Source of the DNA: Alphaproteobacteria bacterium
GTDB taxonomy: Bacteria > Pseudomonadota > Alphaproteobacteria > SP197
Assembly: GCA_022822575.1 (NCBI GenBank)
Contig: JAJEBJ010000003.1
Location: 1 to 34,647, forward strand
DNA length: 34,647 nt
Reading direction: 5' to 3'
Part shown: piece after piece, positions 1 through 7,675 of the stretch
Numbering within the stretch: the first letter of the stretch is position 1
How the letters are laid out: the number at the start of each line of letters is the position of its first letter
The notes under the pieces: generated by a model
Database searches by the model: none
Told to the model about the DNA's origin: nothing
What the model saw: only the letters and a program-made list of their open reading frames with translations
Made by a program: the position numbers and the translations under genes

Positions 1-930
1 ATCTGCGTGTCGTCGGGCAGCCTCACCGGCATTCCGCTGATGCACCAGGGCTTCGATCTGCCGATTGCCAACATCATGCACACCGGGTCACCGCACTGGT
101 ACCACGAAGGCCTGGAAGGTGAATCGGAAGAGGATTTCGCGACCCGAAGGGCCGAGGAACTCGAACAGATGATCCTTGCCGAGGGGCCCGAGACGGTGGC
201 CGCCTTCATCGCCGAGCCTGTCATGGGTGCCGGCGGCGTCATCGTGCCACCCGCCGGCTACTTCGAGAAGATCCAGGCCGTCCTGGCGAAGTACGACGTG
301 CTGATGATCGCCGACGAGGTGATCTGCGGTTTCCACCGCACCGGTCAGCTGTTCGGTTCCAACACCTACGGCATCAAGCCGGACATCATGGTCGTGGCCA
401 AGCAGCTCTCCTCGGCCTACCTGCCGATCAGTGCGGTGATCGTGAACGAGAAGGTCTATGGACCGATTCGCGACTTCTCCGACGAAAACGGCGTGTTTGC
501 TACAGGCTTCACCTATTCGGGCCATCCTGTTCCGGCAGCGGTTGCTGTCGAGACCCTCAAGATCTACGACGAAATCAACATTGCCGACCACGTCGCCAGG
601 ATAGCACCGGTGATGCAGGAACGACTGATGGCCCTCGGCGATCACCCGATCGTCGGCGAAGCGAGGGGTGTCGGCCTCATCGGCGCGGTGGAACTCGTCA
701 GGGACAAGGAGACCCGGGAGAACTTCCCGCCCGCCATTGCCAACTACTGTGGCGAACGGTGCCTCGCGCATCGCCTCATCGTGCGGGCGGCCGGAGGAAA
801 TTCTGTCGCGGTCTGTCCTCCCCTCATCATCGAGGAAGAGCAGATTCACCAGATCTTCGATCGGCTGAAGGCAGCACTCGACGACACCCTGGAGTACGTC
901 CGCCAGGAGAGCCTGCTCGACGCAGCCTGA
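1..930 (+). CDS. Class III (PLP-dependent) aminotransferase, 5' end cut by window
   Basis: The reading frame is open from base 1, so the N-terminal part lies outside the window. Visible features are the class III core: IADEVICGFHRTG, whose Asp (bases 313-315) would hold the pyridine nitrogen of PLP, followed by the VVAKQLSSAY segment with the expected Schiff-base lysine at bases 400-402. The C-terminal domain (GEARGVGLIGAVEL and a CPPLII stretch) is typical of omega-aminotransferases acting on amines such as putrescine, beta-alanine or taurine, with pyruvate or another oxo acid as acceptor. The substrate cannot be read from the sequence. The gene converges on a FAD amino-acid/amine oxidoreductase, which suggests a shared theme of amine catabolism (inference). 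Stop TGA at 928-930; the 3' end is complete. Confidence 0.9.
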   Translation: MCVSSGSLTGIPLMHQGFDLPIANIMHTGSPHWYHEGLEGESEEDFATRRAEELEQMILAEGPETVAAFIAEPVMGAGGVIVPPAGYFEKIQAVLAKYDVLMIADEVICGFHRTGQLFGSNTYGIKPDIMVVAKQLSSAYLPISAVIVNEKVYGPIRDFSDENGVFATGFTYSGHPVPAAVAVETLKIYDEINIADHVARIAPVMQERLMALGDHPIVGEARGVGLIGAVELVRDKETRENFPPAIANYCGERCLAHRLIVRAAGGNSVAVCPPLIIEEEQIHQIFDRLKAALDDTLEYVRQESLLDAA

Positions 931-942
931 TCACCTGTCACG

Positions 943-976
943 GGCGCCCGCTGCCGCCAGGAAGTCAGCGGGCGCC
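943..976. terminator. GC-rich hairpin between convergent genes
   Basis: An 11-base perfect inverted repeat (943-953 and 966-976, GGCGCCCGCTG / CAGCGGGCGCC) with a 12-base loop lies just after the aminotransferase stop and over the last codons of the opposing oxidoreductase gene. It could end transcription from both sides. There is no T run on either side, so a classical intrinsic terminator is not certain. Confidence 0.4.
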
Positions 977-2098
977 ACCCAGTCTTGACGGCGACAGGGT
1001 TCCCGGATCCAGACCTGCGCCGAGGAGATCCTGTGGCAGGCTGTTACCGAGGATGATGGAGGCGGCATAGGCGGACAGACCCGTGGATGTCTGGATTCCG
1101 GCGCCGCCCTGGCCGACATTCCAGAAGAACCCCTCACATGCAGGGTCGAAACCTGTCACCGGCAGCCTGTCCGGGACGAAGCTTCGCAACCCCGCCCATC
1201 GGCTTTCCATGCGCCGGATGTCGAGTGTGGTCCACTCCATGATCCGGTGGGCGGCAAGGGCGAGGTCCAGTTCCTCGGGCGCGGCATCGCAGGGTTCACT
1301 TGGCTGTTCGTCGGCCAGGGAACCGAGGATCAGCCCGGCCTCCGGCTTGAAGTAGAAACTCTCGCCATCATCGGCGACCAACGGCCAGGCGCCATGGTCC
1401 ATGCCGTTCGGCCCACGGAACGTGAAGGCGGTGCGGCGCATGGGTACAAGGCCAACCGGCGCGGCTCCGGCCATGCGGCCGACGACATCGCCCCAGGCAC
1501 CGGCGCAATTGGCCACGACGGGCGCCTCGAGGGTCTTTCCGGGCACCGTCACGTGCCAGACCCCGCTGCGGTGTTCCATCTGCGTGACCGGCGCATTGAG
1601 GAGCATGGTGGCACCGGAGGCTCGCGCCGCCCGGAGATAGGCGCCGTGGATGGCATGGACGTCGATGTCGCCGGCGGCGGGTTCCCAGAGCCCTGATTGG
1701 ATCTTCTCCGGCTTGAGAACCGGACACCGTTCGAGGCACCCGTCGCGATCGAGTTCGAAGAGCTGGTGCCCGATCACATGGCTCAATCCGTTGAGTGTGA
1801 ATGAGGCGTCCCGGGTTCCGGTCCCGAAGAGAAGGAGAACGGGCCGCCTCCTGATCAGGGGTACATCGGTGAACCCTGGCGGTGGATTCTCGAGAAAGGG
1901 CCTGGTGGCAGCACTGAGGGCCTGGATGACCGCGCCGCCGATCACATCGGTGTAATGCGCCGCCGATCGTCCCGTGCTGTGATAGCCCGGCTGGTCTTCC
2001 GCCTCGAGGATCGCCACCCTGCGGGATGGCGCAAGGCGCCAGGCGAGCGACGCTCCCACCACGCCTGCGCCAATGATGACGACGTCAAATGCGGCCAT
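965..2098 (-). CDS. FAD-dependent oxidoreductase of the DAO (D-amino-acid oxidase/DadA-like) family
   Basis: The 377-residue protein opens with a Rossmann dinucleotide-binding motif, VVIIGAGVVGAS (Gly10, Gly12, Gly15), followed by an acidic strand end (ILEAED) that should bind the FAD ribose. Near the C-terminus, FFWNVGQGGAGIQTSTG is the usual second flavin contact of this fold. Such enzymes oxidise the C-N bond of an amino acid, sarcosine-like compound or other amine; the substrate is not evident. There is no signal peptide, so it is probably cytoplasmic. The ATG at 2096-2098 is the first start consistent with the Rossmann fold. It lies only 23 bases after the 3' end of tRNA-Thr on the same strand, so it may be transcribed by read-through from the tRNA promoter (inference). 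Confidence 0.88.
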   Translation of the reverse strand: MAAFDVVIIGAGVVGASLAWRLAPSRRVAILEAEDQPGYHSTGRSAAHYTDVIGGAVIQALSAATRPFLENPPPGFTDVPLIRRRPVLLLFGTGTRDASFTLNGLSHVIGHQLFELDRDGCLERCPVLKPEKIQSGLWEPAAGDIDVHAIHGAYLRAARASGATMLLNAPVTQMEHRSGVWHVTVPGKTLEAPVVANCAGAWGDVVGRMAGAAPVGLVPMRRTAFTFRGPNGMDHGAWPLVADDGESFYFKPEAGLILGSLADEQPSEPCDAAPEELDLALAAHRIMEWTTLDIRRMESRWAGLRSFVPDRLPVTGFDPACEGFFWNVGQGGAGIQTSTGLSAYAASIILGNSLPQDLLGAGLDPGTLSPSRLGGAR

Positions 2099-2121
2099 GG
2101 TTCCAGATTGATCCGGTAGAA

Positions 2122-2196
2122 TGGTGCCGAAGGGGAGATTCGAACTCCCGACCTACTGATTACGAATCAGTTGCTCTGCCACTGAGCTACTTCGGC
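2122..2196 (-). tRNA. tRNA-Thr, anticodon CGT
   Basis: On the minus strand this forms a full cloverleaf: acceptor stem GCCGAAG / CTTCGGC, D arm with AGCTCAGTGGCAGAGC, anticodon stem ACTGA / TCAGT around the loop TTCGTAA (anticodon CGT, reading ACG), T arm with GGTTCGAATC-like sequence (GTTCGAATC), discriminator A, and an encoded CCA at 2122-2124. It lies between hemY and the FAD oxidoreductase gene, same strand as both. Confidence 0.97.
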
Positions 2197-2219
2197 TGGG
2201 TTACCCGGTCAGGGCGGTG

Positions 2220-2249
2220 AACCTAGTCACAAGCCACCGCCAGGGTCAA
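2220..2249 (-). promoter_or_regulatory. Candidate promoter of tRNA-Thr
   Basis: On the minus strand there is a TTGACC box (2244-2249), an 18-base spacer, and a weak -10 TAGGTT (2220-2225; CTAGGT if the spacer is taken as 17). The implied start is about 15-18 bases before the mature tRNA 5' end at 2196. The -35 is good, the -10 only fair. Confidence 0.45.
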
Positions 2250-2259
2250 TGCCGCAAGC

Positions 2260-3606
2260 TCACGACAGCGTGACCGGTTCGGCCGGTCCCGGTGATGCCA
2301 GGACCGAAGGGCCGGTCTCTTCCACGGTGCCCGGACTGCGCCAGATCATGGAGTCGAAGCGCCCGCAGCCTTCACAGACAGCATGCCATGTCCGGGTAAT
2401 ATGGCCACAGCCTTTGCATTGCCAGGTCCTGTCCGGACTCGCCTCGATCATGCTCGCCTGCCACTTCGCGGCCTCCTCGGCGTTCTCCTCGCTGGTCTCT
2501 AGGTCGATCCACAGACGGATCTCCCGGGGTGCCAGGCCCGTCGTGCCGATGGCGTTGAGATGGCGCCGCATCTCTCCTGTCAGCTTCGATTCCATCGCCA
2601 CCCGCGCCGCAGCCACATGGGCCTCCCGGTCATCCTCGTTGAGGTTGAGCAGGCGTTCCATGCGACGATAGCGGTTGGCCCCATCGTCACCCCAGGCCGA
2701 TATATAGAGATCGGCGAGATCCGGATGCGGCGCCATCTTCCAGGTCTTCTCGACGACACGAACGGCCTGGGTTCCCTTTCCGGAGTCGATGAGAAGCCGG
2801 GCGAGGATACAGCCCGCAGGCACCAGGTCCGGCGCCTCGCCGTGAGCTGTGCGGGCAAGCTTGAGGGCCTCTTCTCGACGCCCTTCCTCGTGGGTCCGCA
2901 CCGCTTCCTCAACCAGCAGAACGGCATGGCGCCGCCGTCCAGGCGCGGCCTCGACGACCTTGCGATCGCGTGCGGACTTCAGTGTCTGGCGGGCCGCGGT
3001 CCAGTCCCCGGCCCGTGTCTGCAACTCGAATACAGCCTCAGCCGCCCACGCGGCATCGGGTCTGAGAGCATGGGCCTGGCGCGCATACCCTGCCGCAGCC
3101 TCGTGATCGCCCTTCCTCAGGGCTGCCGCCATCAGGCCGCGAAGACCCAAAAACTCCGTCTCCGGACGCTCCAGCATGGCACGAAAGCGCCGGTCCGCCT
3201 CGGCGTCATCCCCGTCGAGCTGGGCGGCCTGGGCCGTCAGGAGCAGGGTGAGCGGTGGACGATCGAGCAGCCTGTCGGCTCTCTTCGCATGGGACCGGGC
3301 GCCCGGGGCGTCGCCGGCTGCCACCGCCACAAGTCCCGACGTCAACGCCTGCCAGCCCTTTTCCTTGCGGCGATCGCCCAGGGCGAGCCGGATGCGGCGC
3401 GGTCCGCGCCAGACCCACTGGAGAAGGAGCACCGCCAGCACGGACACGACGACGAGGACAAGGATGCCGAGAATCAGTATCGGCGTCTCGGTCGTCACTT
3501 CCCAGACATCCCAGACGAAGGTGACGCTGCCCCCGCGATCGGCAATCCACACGATACCGCCGATCGCCGCGGCCATGACAATGACGTAGAAGAGGAGAGC
3601 GATCAT
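2260..3606 (-). CDS. hemY: HemY-like inner-membrane TPR protein with C-terminal zinc ribbon
   Basis: The 448-residue protein begins with two membrane segments (about residues 1-20 and 42-65) that make up the HemY_N domain. A basic stretch follows (RGPRRIRLALGDRR), then a long alpha-helical TPR-type region. The tail has four cysteines as CxxC-x10-CxxC (Cys397, 400, 411, 414), resembling the rubredoxin-like knuckle of LapB. This is not the protoporphyrinogen oxidase also called HemY in Gram-positives; its role in the haem pathway is not well defined and is probably scaffolding or regulation at the inner membrane. Its ATG overlaps the stop of the upstream mitofilin-like gene (ATGA, 3603-3606), so translation is probably coupled. 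It is the last gene of the hemC-hemD-mitofilin-hemY block. Confidence 0.88.
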   Translation of the reverse strand: MIALLFYVIVMAAAIGGIVWIADRGGSVTFVWDVWEVTTETPILILGILVLVVVSVLAVLLLQWVWRGPRRIRLALGDRRKEKGWQALTSGLVAVAAGDAPGARSHAKRADRLLDRPPLTLLLTAQAAQLDGDDAEADRRFRAMLERPETEFLGLRGLMAAALRKGDHEAAAGYARQAHALRPDAAWAAEAVFELQTRAGDWTAARQTLKSARDRKVVEAAPGRRRHAVLLVEEAVRTHEEGRREEALKLARTAHGEAPDLVPAGCILARLLIDSGKGTQAVRVVEKTWKMAPHPDLADLYISAWGDDGANRYRRMERLLNLNEDDREAHVAAARVAMESKLTGEMRRHLNAIGTTGLAPREIRLWIDLETSEENAEEAAKWQASMIEASPDRTWQCKGCGHITRTWHAVCEGCGRFDSMIWRSPGTVEETGPSVLASPGPAEPVTLS

Positions 3607-4676
3607 GGTTGCACGATGCCGGCGACGGCCCGCGCATGAAGGCGATCGAGGGCGGCATCGGCCTCGATGCGCGCCCTCGCCTCACCGGCCCATTGCGCCA
3701 TGATTCCGGCAGACTGAGCGGGAAGGGAATCGATCTCCCTCAACGCCTCTTCAAGGTTTCCTGCGGCCACTGCCGCCTCGATCCTGAGCATCGTTGCCTG
3801 ACTGCCCGTGCCGGCGTGCTCGCCGTCGATCCGCCTGACGGTGACGAGGCTTTCGATATGGGCCAGGGTTTCGTCGACCCATCCGCTGGCCTCCGCCACC
3901 CTAGCGGCATTGCGAGTGGCCGTGAGTACGTCACCGAGGGACGCATCGAGTGCGTGATGCGCGGGAATGCCCGTGCCGGCATGAGGGGCCAGGATGTCAA
4001 GGTCTGCCTCGACTTCGGGATCATTCCCTTCGAGGGCGGCAACGGTTTCGTGTTCCGCAGTGAACGGCCGGCCGCTGTCGACGGCATCCCGCAGTCGGCC
4101 AAGGGCGACGACGAACGCCGCACCGTGATCACCGGACCGGGAGGCGAGGGTGTCCAGCATCCGGCGAAGGTCCGCCACATCCCGACGAAGCGCATCAATC
4201 AGGCGGGCTCGCTCCCTGTCCGCGGCATCGGGAGTTTCGATGTCCGTGCCCGGAACGACCGGGGGCGATGCATCGTTCAGGGTTTCATCGATTCCGTCGA
4301 TGCGCTGGACAAGTTCTGCAAGGTCCATCTCCAGTCCGGTGCGATAACTGCCTTCAGCGGCGAGCGCAGCCTCCGCCGCATCGAGGCGTTCCGCGAGACG
4401 CGTCACGGTGAGGTCAATGTCCGTCTCGCCATCCTCCGCAGAGAGGCGAAGCACCCGTTCCTCGAGTTCGGCAAGGCGCTCCGTGGCATCGCGCATCCCG
4501 GACCACAGCCAGGCCAGACCGGCGACAAGGGCCGCCATCGCCAGAATGAGGATCCCTGACGCCAACCATCCGGAGTATCTTGCCAGTGACAGCTTCACGG
4601 CTTGCGCCGGCTTCCTGGTCCAGGGCGCATCGGTGGTGTCGTCTTTCGCCGGATTGCTGCTGTCGTCAGACGTCAT
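3603..4676 (-). CDS. Mitofilin-like inner-membrane protein (COG4223 type)
   Basis: The 357-residue protein has a short cytoplasmic, acidic N-terminus, one transmembrane helix (around residues 30-55, GILILAMAALVAGLAWLW), then a heptad-rich coiled-coil region and an all-alpha C-terminal domain in the periplasm. Alphaproteobacterial proteins of this type sit between hemD and hemY and are related to mitochondrial Mic60/mitofilin, which shapes cristae; here a role in inner-membrane architecture is inferred from family and context only. The chosen ATG at 4674-4676 overlaps the hemD stop as ATGA. The frame stays open nine codons further upstream, but the overlap start matches the coupling pattern of the whole block. 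Confidence 0.82.
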   Translation of the reverse strand: MTSDDSSNPAKDDTTDAPWTRKPAQAVKLSLARYSGWLASGILILAMAALVAGLAWLWSGMRDATERLAELEERVLRLSAEDGETDIDLTVTRLAERLDAAEAALAAEGSYRTGLEMDLAELVQRIDGIDETLNDASPPVVPGTDIETPDAADRERARLIDALRRDVADLRRMLDTLASRSGDHGAAFVVALGRLRDAVDSGRPFTAEHETVAALEGNDPEVEADLDILAPHAGTGIPAHHALDASLGDVLTATRNAARVAEASGWVDETLAHIESLVTVRRIDGEHAGTGSQATMLRIEAAVAAGNLEEALREIDSLPAQSAGIMAQWAGEARARIEADAALDRLHARAVAGIVQP

Positions 4677-5392
4677 GAATGTTCTCCGGCAAGGACGATG
4701 CACCCCGCAAGACTCTCTGCATCACTGCGAGGGGCCACGACAAGACCTTTCCAGCCCGATCCCTCAAGGGTCCGGGCGACAGCGTCGCTCAGACAGAACC
4801 CGATGAGCGACTGCAAGCACGTTCCGGCACCCGCCTCGCGAATGAGCCTCATGAAGATTGCGGCCGTTCGCGGCGAAAAATGGGCCACGCCCAGAAGATG
4901 GCCTCCCCGAAGCGCGGTCAGGGCCGCCTGTGGCAGGCTACTGACAGCGTCGGCATGATAGCCGACAACCCGTTCGACGACGAATCCGTCCCCCGCCAGG
5001 AGGCCCGCCAGATCGCCGGCGATTCTCGAGCCCGACACATGAATCAGTCGCCCGGATCCGGGGTCAAGGTGCTGGCGGATGAGGATCGCAAGGCTCTCCA
5101 GGTTGCCTCCGGCAGCATGGACACCCGTGAAGCCGTGATCCCGTGCCCGGCCTGCCGAGACCGTGCCGACGGCCAGGACCGGAACCGAACGGTTGGCCGT
5201 GGCCCGTGCAAGAGCATCGGCGCCATTGGCGCTCGTCACCACGCATCCCTGGACTCCGCCAAGGTCGCCAAGCGTGACGGTGATGTCGACGATCGTCAGC
5301 AACGGAGCAATGAGGGACTCAATTCCCCGCCGCCGGAGAATGGCCGCAAAGGCAAGGGAGTCCCTCTTCGGCCTTGTCACGAGAACGGTCAC
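4673..5392 (-). CDS. hemD: Uroporphyrinogen-III synthase
   Basis: The product closes and inverts hydroxymethylbilane to uroporphyrinogen III, the branch point to haem, sirohaem and cobalamin. It is 239 residues when begun at the GTG at 5390-5392, which overlaps the hemC stop as GTGA (5389-5392). The sequence starts VTVLVTRPKRDS, the usual N-terminus of HemD, and carries the TSANGADAL segment and a VAHFSPRTAAIF segment expected in the two-lobed fold. HemD sequences are poorly conserved, so position directly after hemC is an important part of the call. Although the frame is open upstream, that stretch lies inside hemC and has no HemD character. Confidence 0.88.
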   Translation of the reverse strand: MTVLVTRPKRDSLAFAAILRRRGIESLIAPLLTIVDITVTLGDLGGVQGCVVTSANGADALARATANRSVPVLAVGTVSAGRARDHGFTGVHAAGGNLESLAILIRQHLDPGSGRLIHVSGSRIAGDLAGLLAGDGFVVERVVGYHADAVSSLPQAALTALRGGHLLGVAHFSPRTAAIFMRLIREAGAGTCLQSLIGFCLSDAVARTLEGSGWKGLVVAPRSDAESLAGCIVLAGEHS

Positions 5393-6306
5393 GGCATCCG
5401 GCTTCCGTAGAGATTCCTGCCTGCCCGGCTCAGAAGCCTCTCGCCAACCGCCCTGCCCACGGCCTCGGCCTCTGCGCCCTTCTCTTCGCTCATCGTCCAC
5501 CGGCTGCCATCGTCCGACAGCACCTGGGCTCGAACCCGCACGTCGTCTCCGGACCGTGTGGCGAGGGCAGCAACGGGTGTCCGGCACGATCCATCGAGGA
5601 CTGCGAGGACGGCACGTTCCGCCTCGACGCATTGTCTGGTGGGCGCATCGTCGATGGCCTCGAGCACGGCCAGGATGCCGGATTCCCCGGTGCGGCACGT
5701 CACGCCGATGGCGCCCTGTCCGGCAGCAGGGAGCATGTCGCCCGGATCAAGGAGCGCCGTCGCCTCGTGGAGAAGGCCCAGGCGTTCCAGGCCGGCTGCC
5801 GCCAGCAACGTTGCCGCGGCCTTTCCCTCCTTCAACCGGGCAAGGCGCGTGTCGACGTTGCCTCGCCAGGTCACGATCTCAAGATCGGGCCGCAGGCTGA
5901 GGAGCTGCGCCCGGCGGCGTATTGACGACGTGCCCACCCGGGCGCCTCTGGGGAGTTCGCGGATTGAGGCGGCAACGGTCGAGACGAAGGCATCGCGAGG
6001 ATCGGCGCGTGGCAGGATGGATCCCAGCGCCACCTCCTCGGTGACGGTGGTTTCAACGTCCTTCATGGAGTGAACGGCAAGATCGGCATCGCCCCGGACC
6101 ACAACCCGGTCGATTTCCGCGGTGAAGACACCCTTGCCCCCCACCTCGGCGAGAGGTCGGTCCCGGACCCGATCGCCTGTGGTGCGCACAATCACCAACT
6201 CCGGCGGCGCGAGACCGGGATGACGCATCATCAGAGTCTCGCGGACGAGGTTGGCCTGGAACCGTGCCAACCGGCTTCCCCGCGTGGCAATTCTCAGGGG
6301 TTCCAC
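5389..6306 (-). CDS. hemC: Porphobilinogen deaminase (hydroxymethylbilane synthase)
   Basis: The enzyme joins four porphobilinogens into hydroxymethylbilane in the cytoplasm. The 305-residue protein has the family's usual length and landmarks: LRIATRGSRLA at the N-terminus, the catalytic Asp83 in LAVHSMKDVE, the arginine-rich GTSSIRRRAQL substrate-binding segment, and Cys241 in LDGSCRTPVAAL, which carries the dipyrromethane cofactor. The start is a GTG (6304-6306) followed directly by the conserved N-terminus. It is the first gene of the haem block; a promoter is expected in the 112 bases to the ADA-like gene stop, but I see no convincing -35/-10 pair there. Confidence 0.96.
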   Translation of the reverse strand: MEPLRIATRGSRLARFQANLVRETLMMRHPGLAPPELVIVRTTGDRVRDRPLAEVGGKGVFTAEIDRVVVRGDADLAVHSMKDVETTVTEEVALGSILPRADPRDAFVSTVAASIRELPRGARVGTSSIRRRAQLLSLRPDLEIVTWRGNVDTRLARLKEGKAAATLLAAAGLERLGLLHEATALLDPGDMLPAAGQGAIGVTCRTGESGILAVLEAIDDAPTRQCVEAERAVLAVLDGSCRTPVAALATRSGDDVRVRAQVLSDDGSRWTMSEEKGAEAEAVGRAVGERLLSRAGRNLYGSRMP

Positions 6307-6418
6307 GTTCTATCGTCTCTCAAAGAACCTTGTTGTGGGCGATGGTGACCGTTTGCCATCATCCGGAATCCAGGCGCAATGGCATGGAAGCCTCTGGCTA
6401 TGGCGTCCATTTCCAACG

Positions 6419-7480
6419 TCAGGCATGCCAGTCAAATGCGCCGCATGCCTGGTCAAATTGCCGCAGATAGGCAGACCTCTGCTGGCTTGTCATCCAGGCC
6501 GATTGATAACCATTGCGCATGAGTTTGATCAGGGTCTCAGTCGGCAGGTTCCCGTTTCTCTGGGCCTCAAGTATTGTCCTGTTCAACCACCCTGAACCAA
6601 ACTGTTCTGGATCATCCGAGTTGATCGTTATCACAACACCGCGATCCATCAATCTGATCAACATATCCAGATTGCCCGCAGATGCAGTCTCATCCTCGAA
6701 CACATACCGTGTAGGGCACCCCGTCAACGCGATCCCCTTGTCCACGAGGAGTGATACGAGATCATCATCTTCGATCGCGTTCAACCCATGATCGATGCGT
6801 TCTACGCCCAGAATTTCAATGCAGTCGCGAATATGCCGGAGGGAGTTTGGCTGGTGCACGTCACAATGAGAGGTGAGCCTGTAGCCTTGCTCCCTCGCCC
6901 GAGCAAAAAGGGGCGAGAACTTATTCGGAAAGTCGTTTATCTCCGGGTTGTCTAGACCGACTCCAACGATGTCGTCTCTGTATGGCTTGACGCTATCCAG
7001 GACAGCGCAGGCGTCATCCAAGCTTTGATCCCGTTGGAAACACATGATCCATTGGGTTACGATTCCGAACTCGTCATGTGCAGTCCGTGCGCCCGAAAAC
7101 AACCCTTCGAGCAGCGCATCGAGACTGACGCCCTGGCGCAGTCCCTGTTGCGGATCGAACATGATCTCGGCATACACGATGTTCTCGCCATGGCATTTCT
7201 TGAGACACCTGTACGCAATATCCTCGTAGTCTCGACCGGTACGCAAAACCGAACGACAAACGTCCAGGCATTCAATAAAGCTGATAAGGCCTGCTTCTCC
7301 GTCTCCGTTGCGTCCGTTCGCTCTCTGAGCCATCAGGATGTCATCTGCCGAATCGTACGGTAATTGGACGCTATTCCGCTCGGCGATGGAAAACAGCAAG
7401 TCAGGTTCGATTGTTCCCTCAATGTGGATATGCAGCTCCACCTTTGGCATTGCTTCGATGAACTCTGAGATCCTGGTCAT
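6419..7480 (-). CDS. Adenosine-deaminase-like metal-dependent hydrolase with altered HAGE motif
   Basis: This is a 353-residue amidohydrolase-superfamily protein. It keeps most ADA metal and catalytic positions: His17/His19 in ELHIHIEG, His231 in RIDHG, and Asp289/Asp290 in INSDDPE. The HAGE block, whose Glu protonates the purine in true adenosine deaminases, reads HCDV (His205-Val208), so that Glu is absent. It may deaminate another purine-like or N-heterocyclic substrate, or use a neighbouring acid (Asp207); function is unknown. ATG 7478-7480 is preferred over an in-frame TTG seven codons upstream. The gene is visibly poorer in G+C than its neighbours (6601-6660 is 27/60 G+C), a possible sign of transfer. 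It lies downstream of the ThDP enzyme on the same strand, 195 bases away. Confidence 0.82.
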   Translation of the reverse strand: MTRISEFIEAMPKVELHIHIEGTIEPDLLFSIAERNSVQLPYDSADDILMAQRANGRNGDGEAGLISFIECLDVCRSVLRTGRDYEDIAYRCLKKCHGENIVYAEIMFDPQQGLRQGVSLDALLEGLFSGARTAHDEFGIVTQWIMCFQRDQSLDDACAVLDSVKPYRDDIVGVGLDNPEINDFPNKFSPLFARAREQGYRLTSHCDVHQPNSLRHIRDCIEILGVERIDHGLNAIEDDDLVSLLVDKGIALTGCPTRYVFEDETASAGNLDMLIRLMDRGVVITINSDDPEQFGSGWLNRTILEAQRNGNLPTETLIKLMRNGYQSAWMTSQQRSAYLRQFDQACGAFDWHA

Positions 7481-7675
7481 GGAAGTCTTGCCTATGATCA
7501 ATCGATTGCTGGTGTCTCGATGCTAATACCGGTTCTCCGATTTGTCGCTGACGACAGGCGTGCTGGCCCACACAATCGGAGGTTCAGTTTCGGAGCTGCC
7601 CCGGTGCGACAGCCCGTCTGTCCGGAGATGCTGGTGAGCCATGATCACCGGGCCGTGCGGGCCTTCTGAATCCGG

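Noticed and set aside
2560-4559. Long plus-strand open frames opposite hemY and the mitofilin-like gene
   Set aside because: Low-complexity Arg/Gly/Pro-rich translations with no family resemblance; the minus-strand genes fully explain the region.
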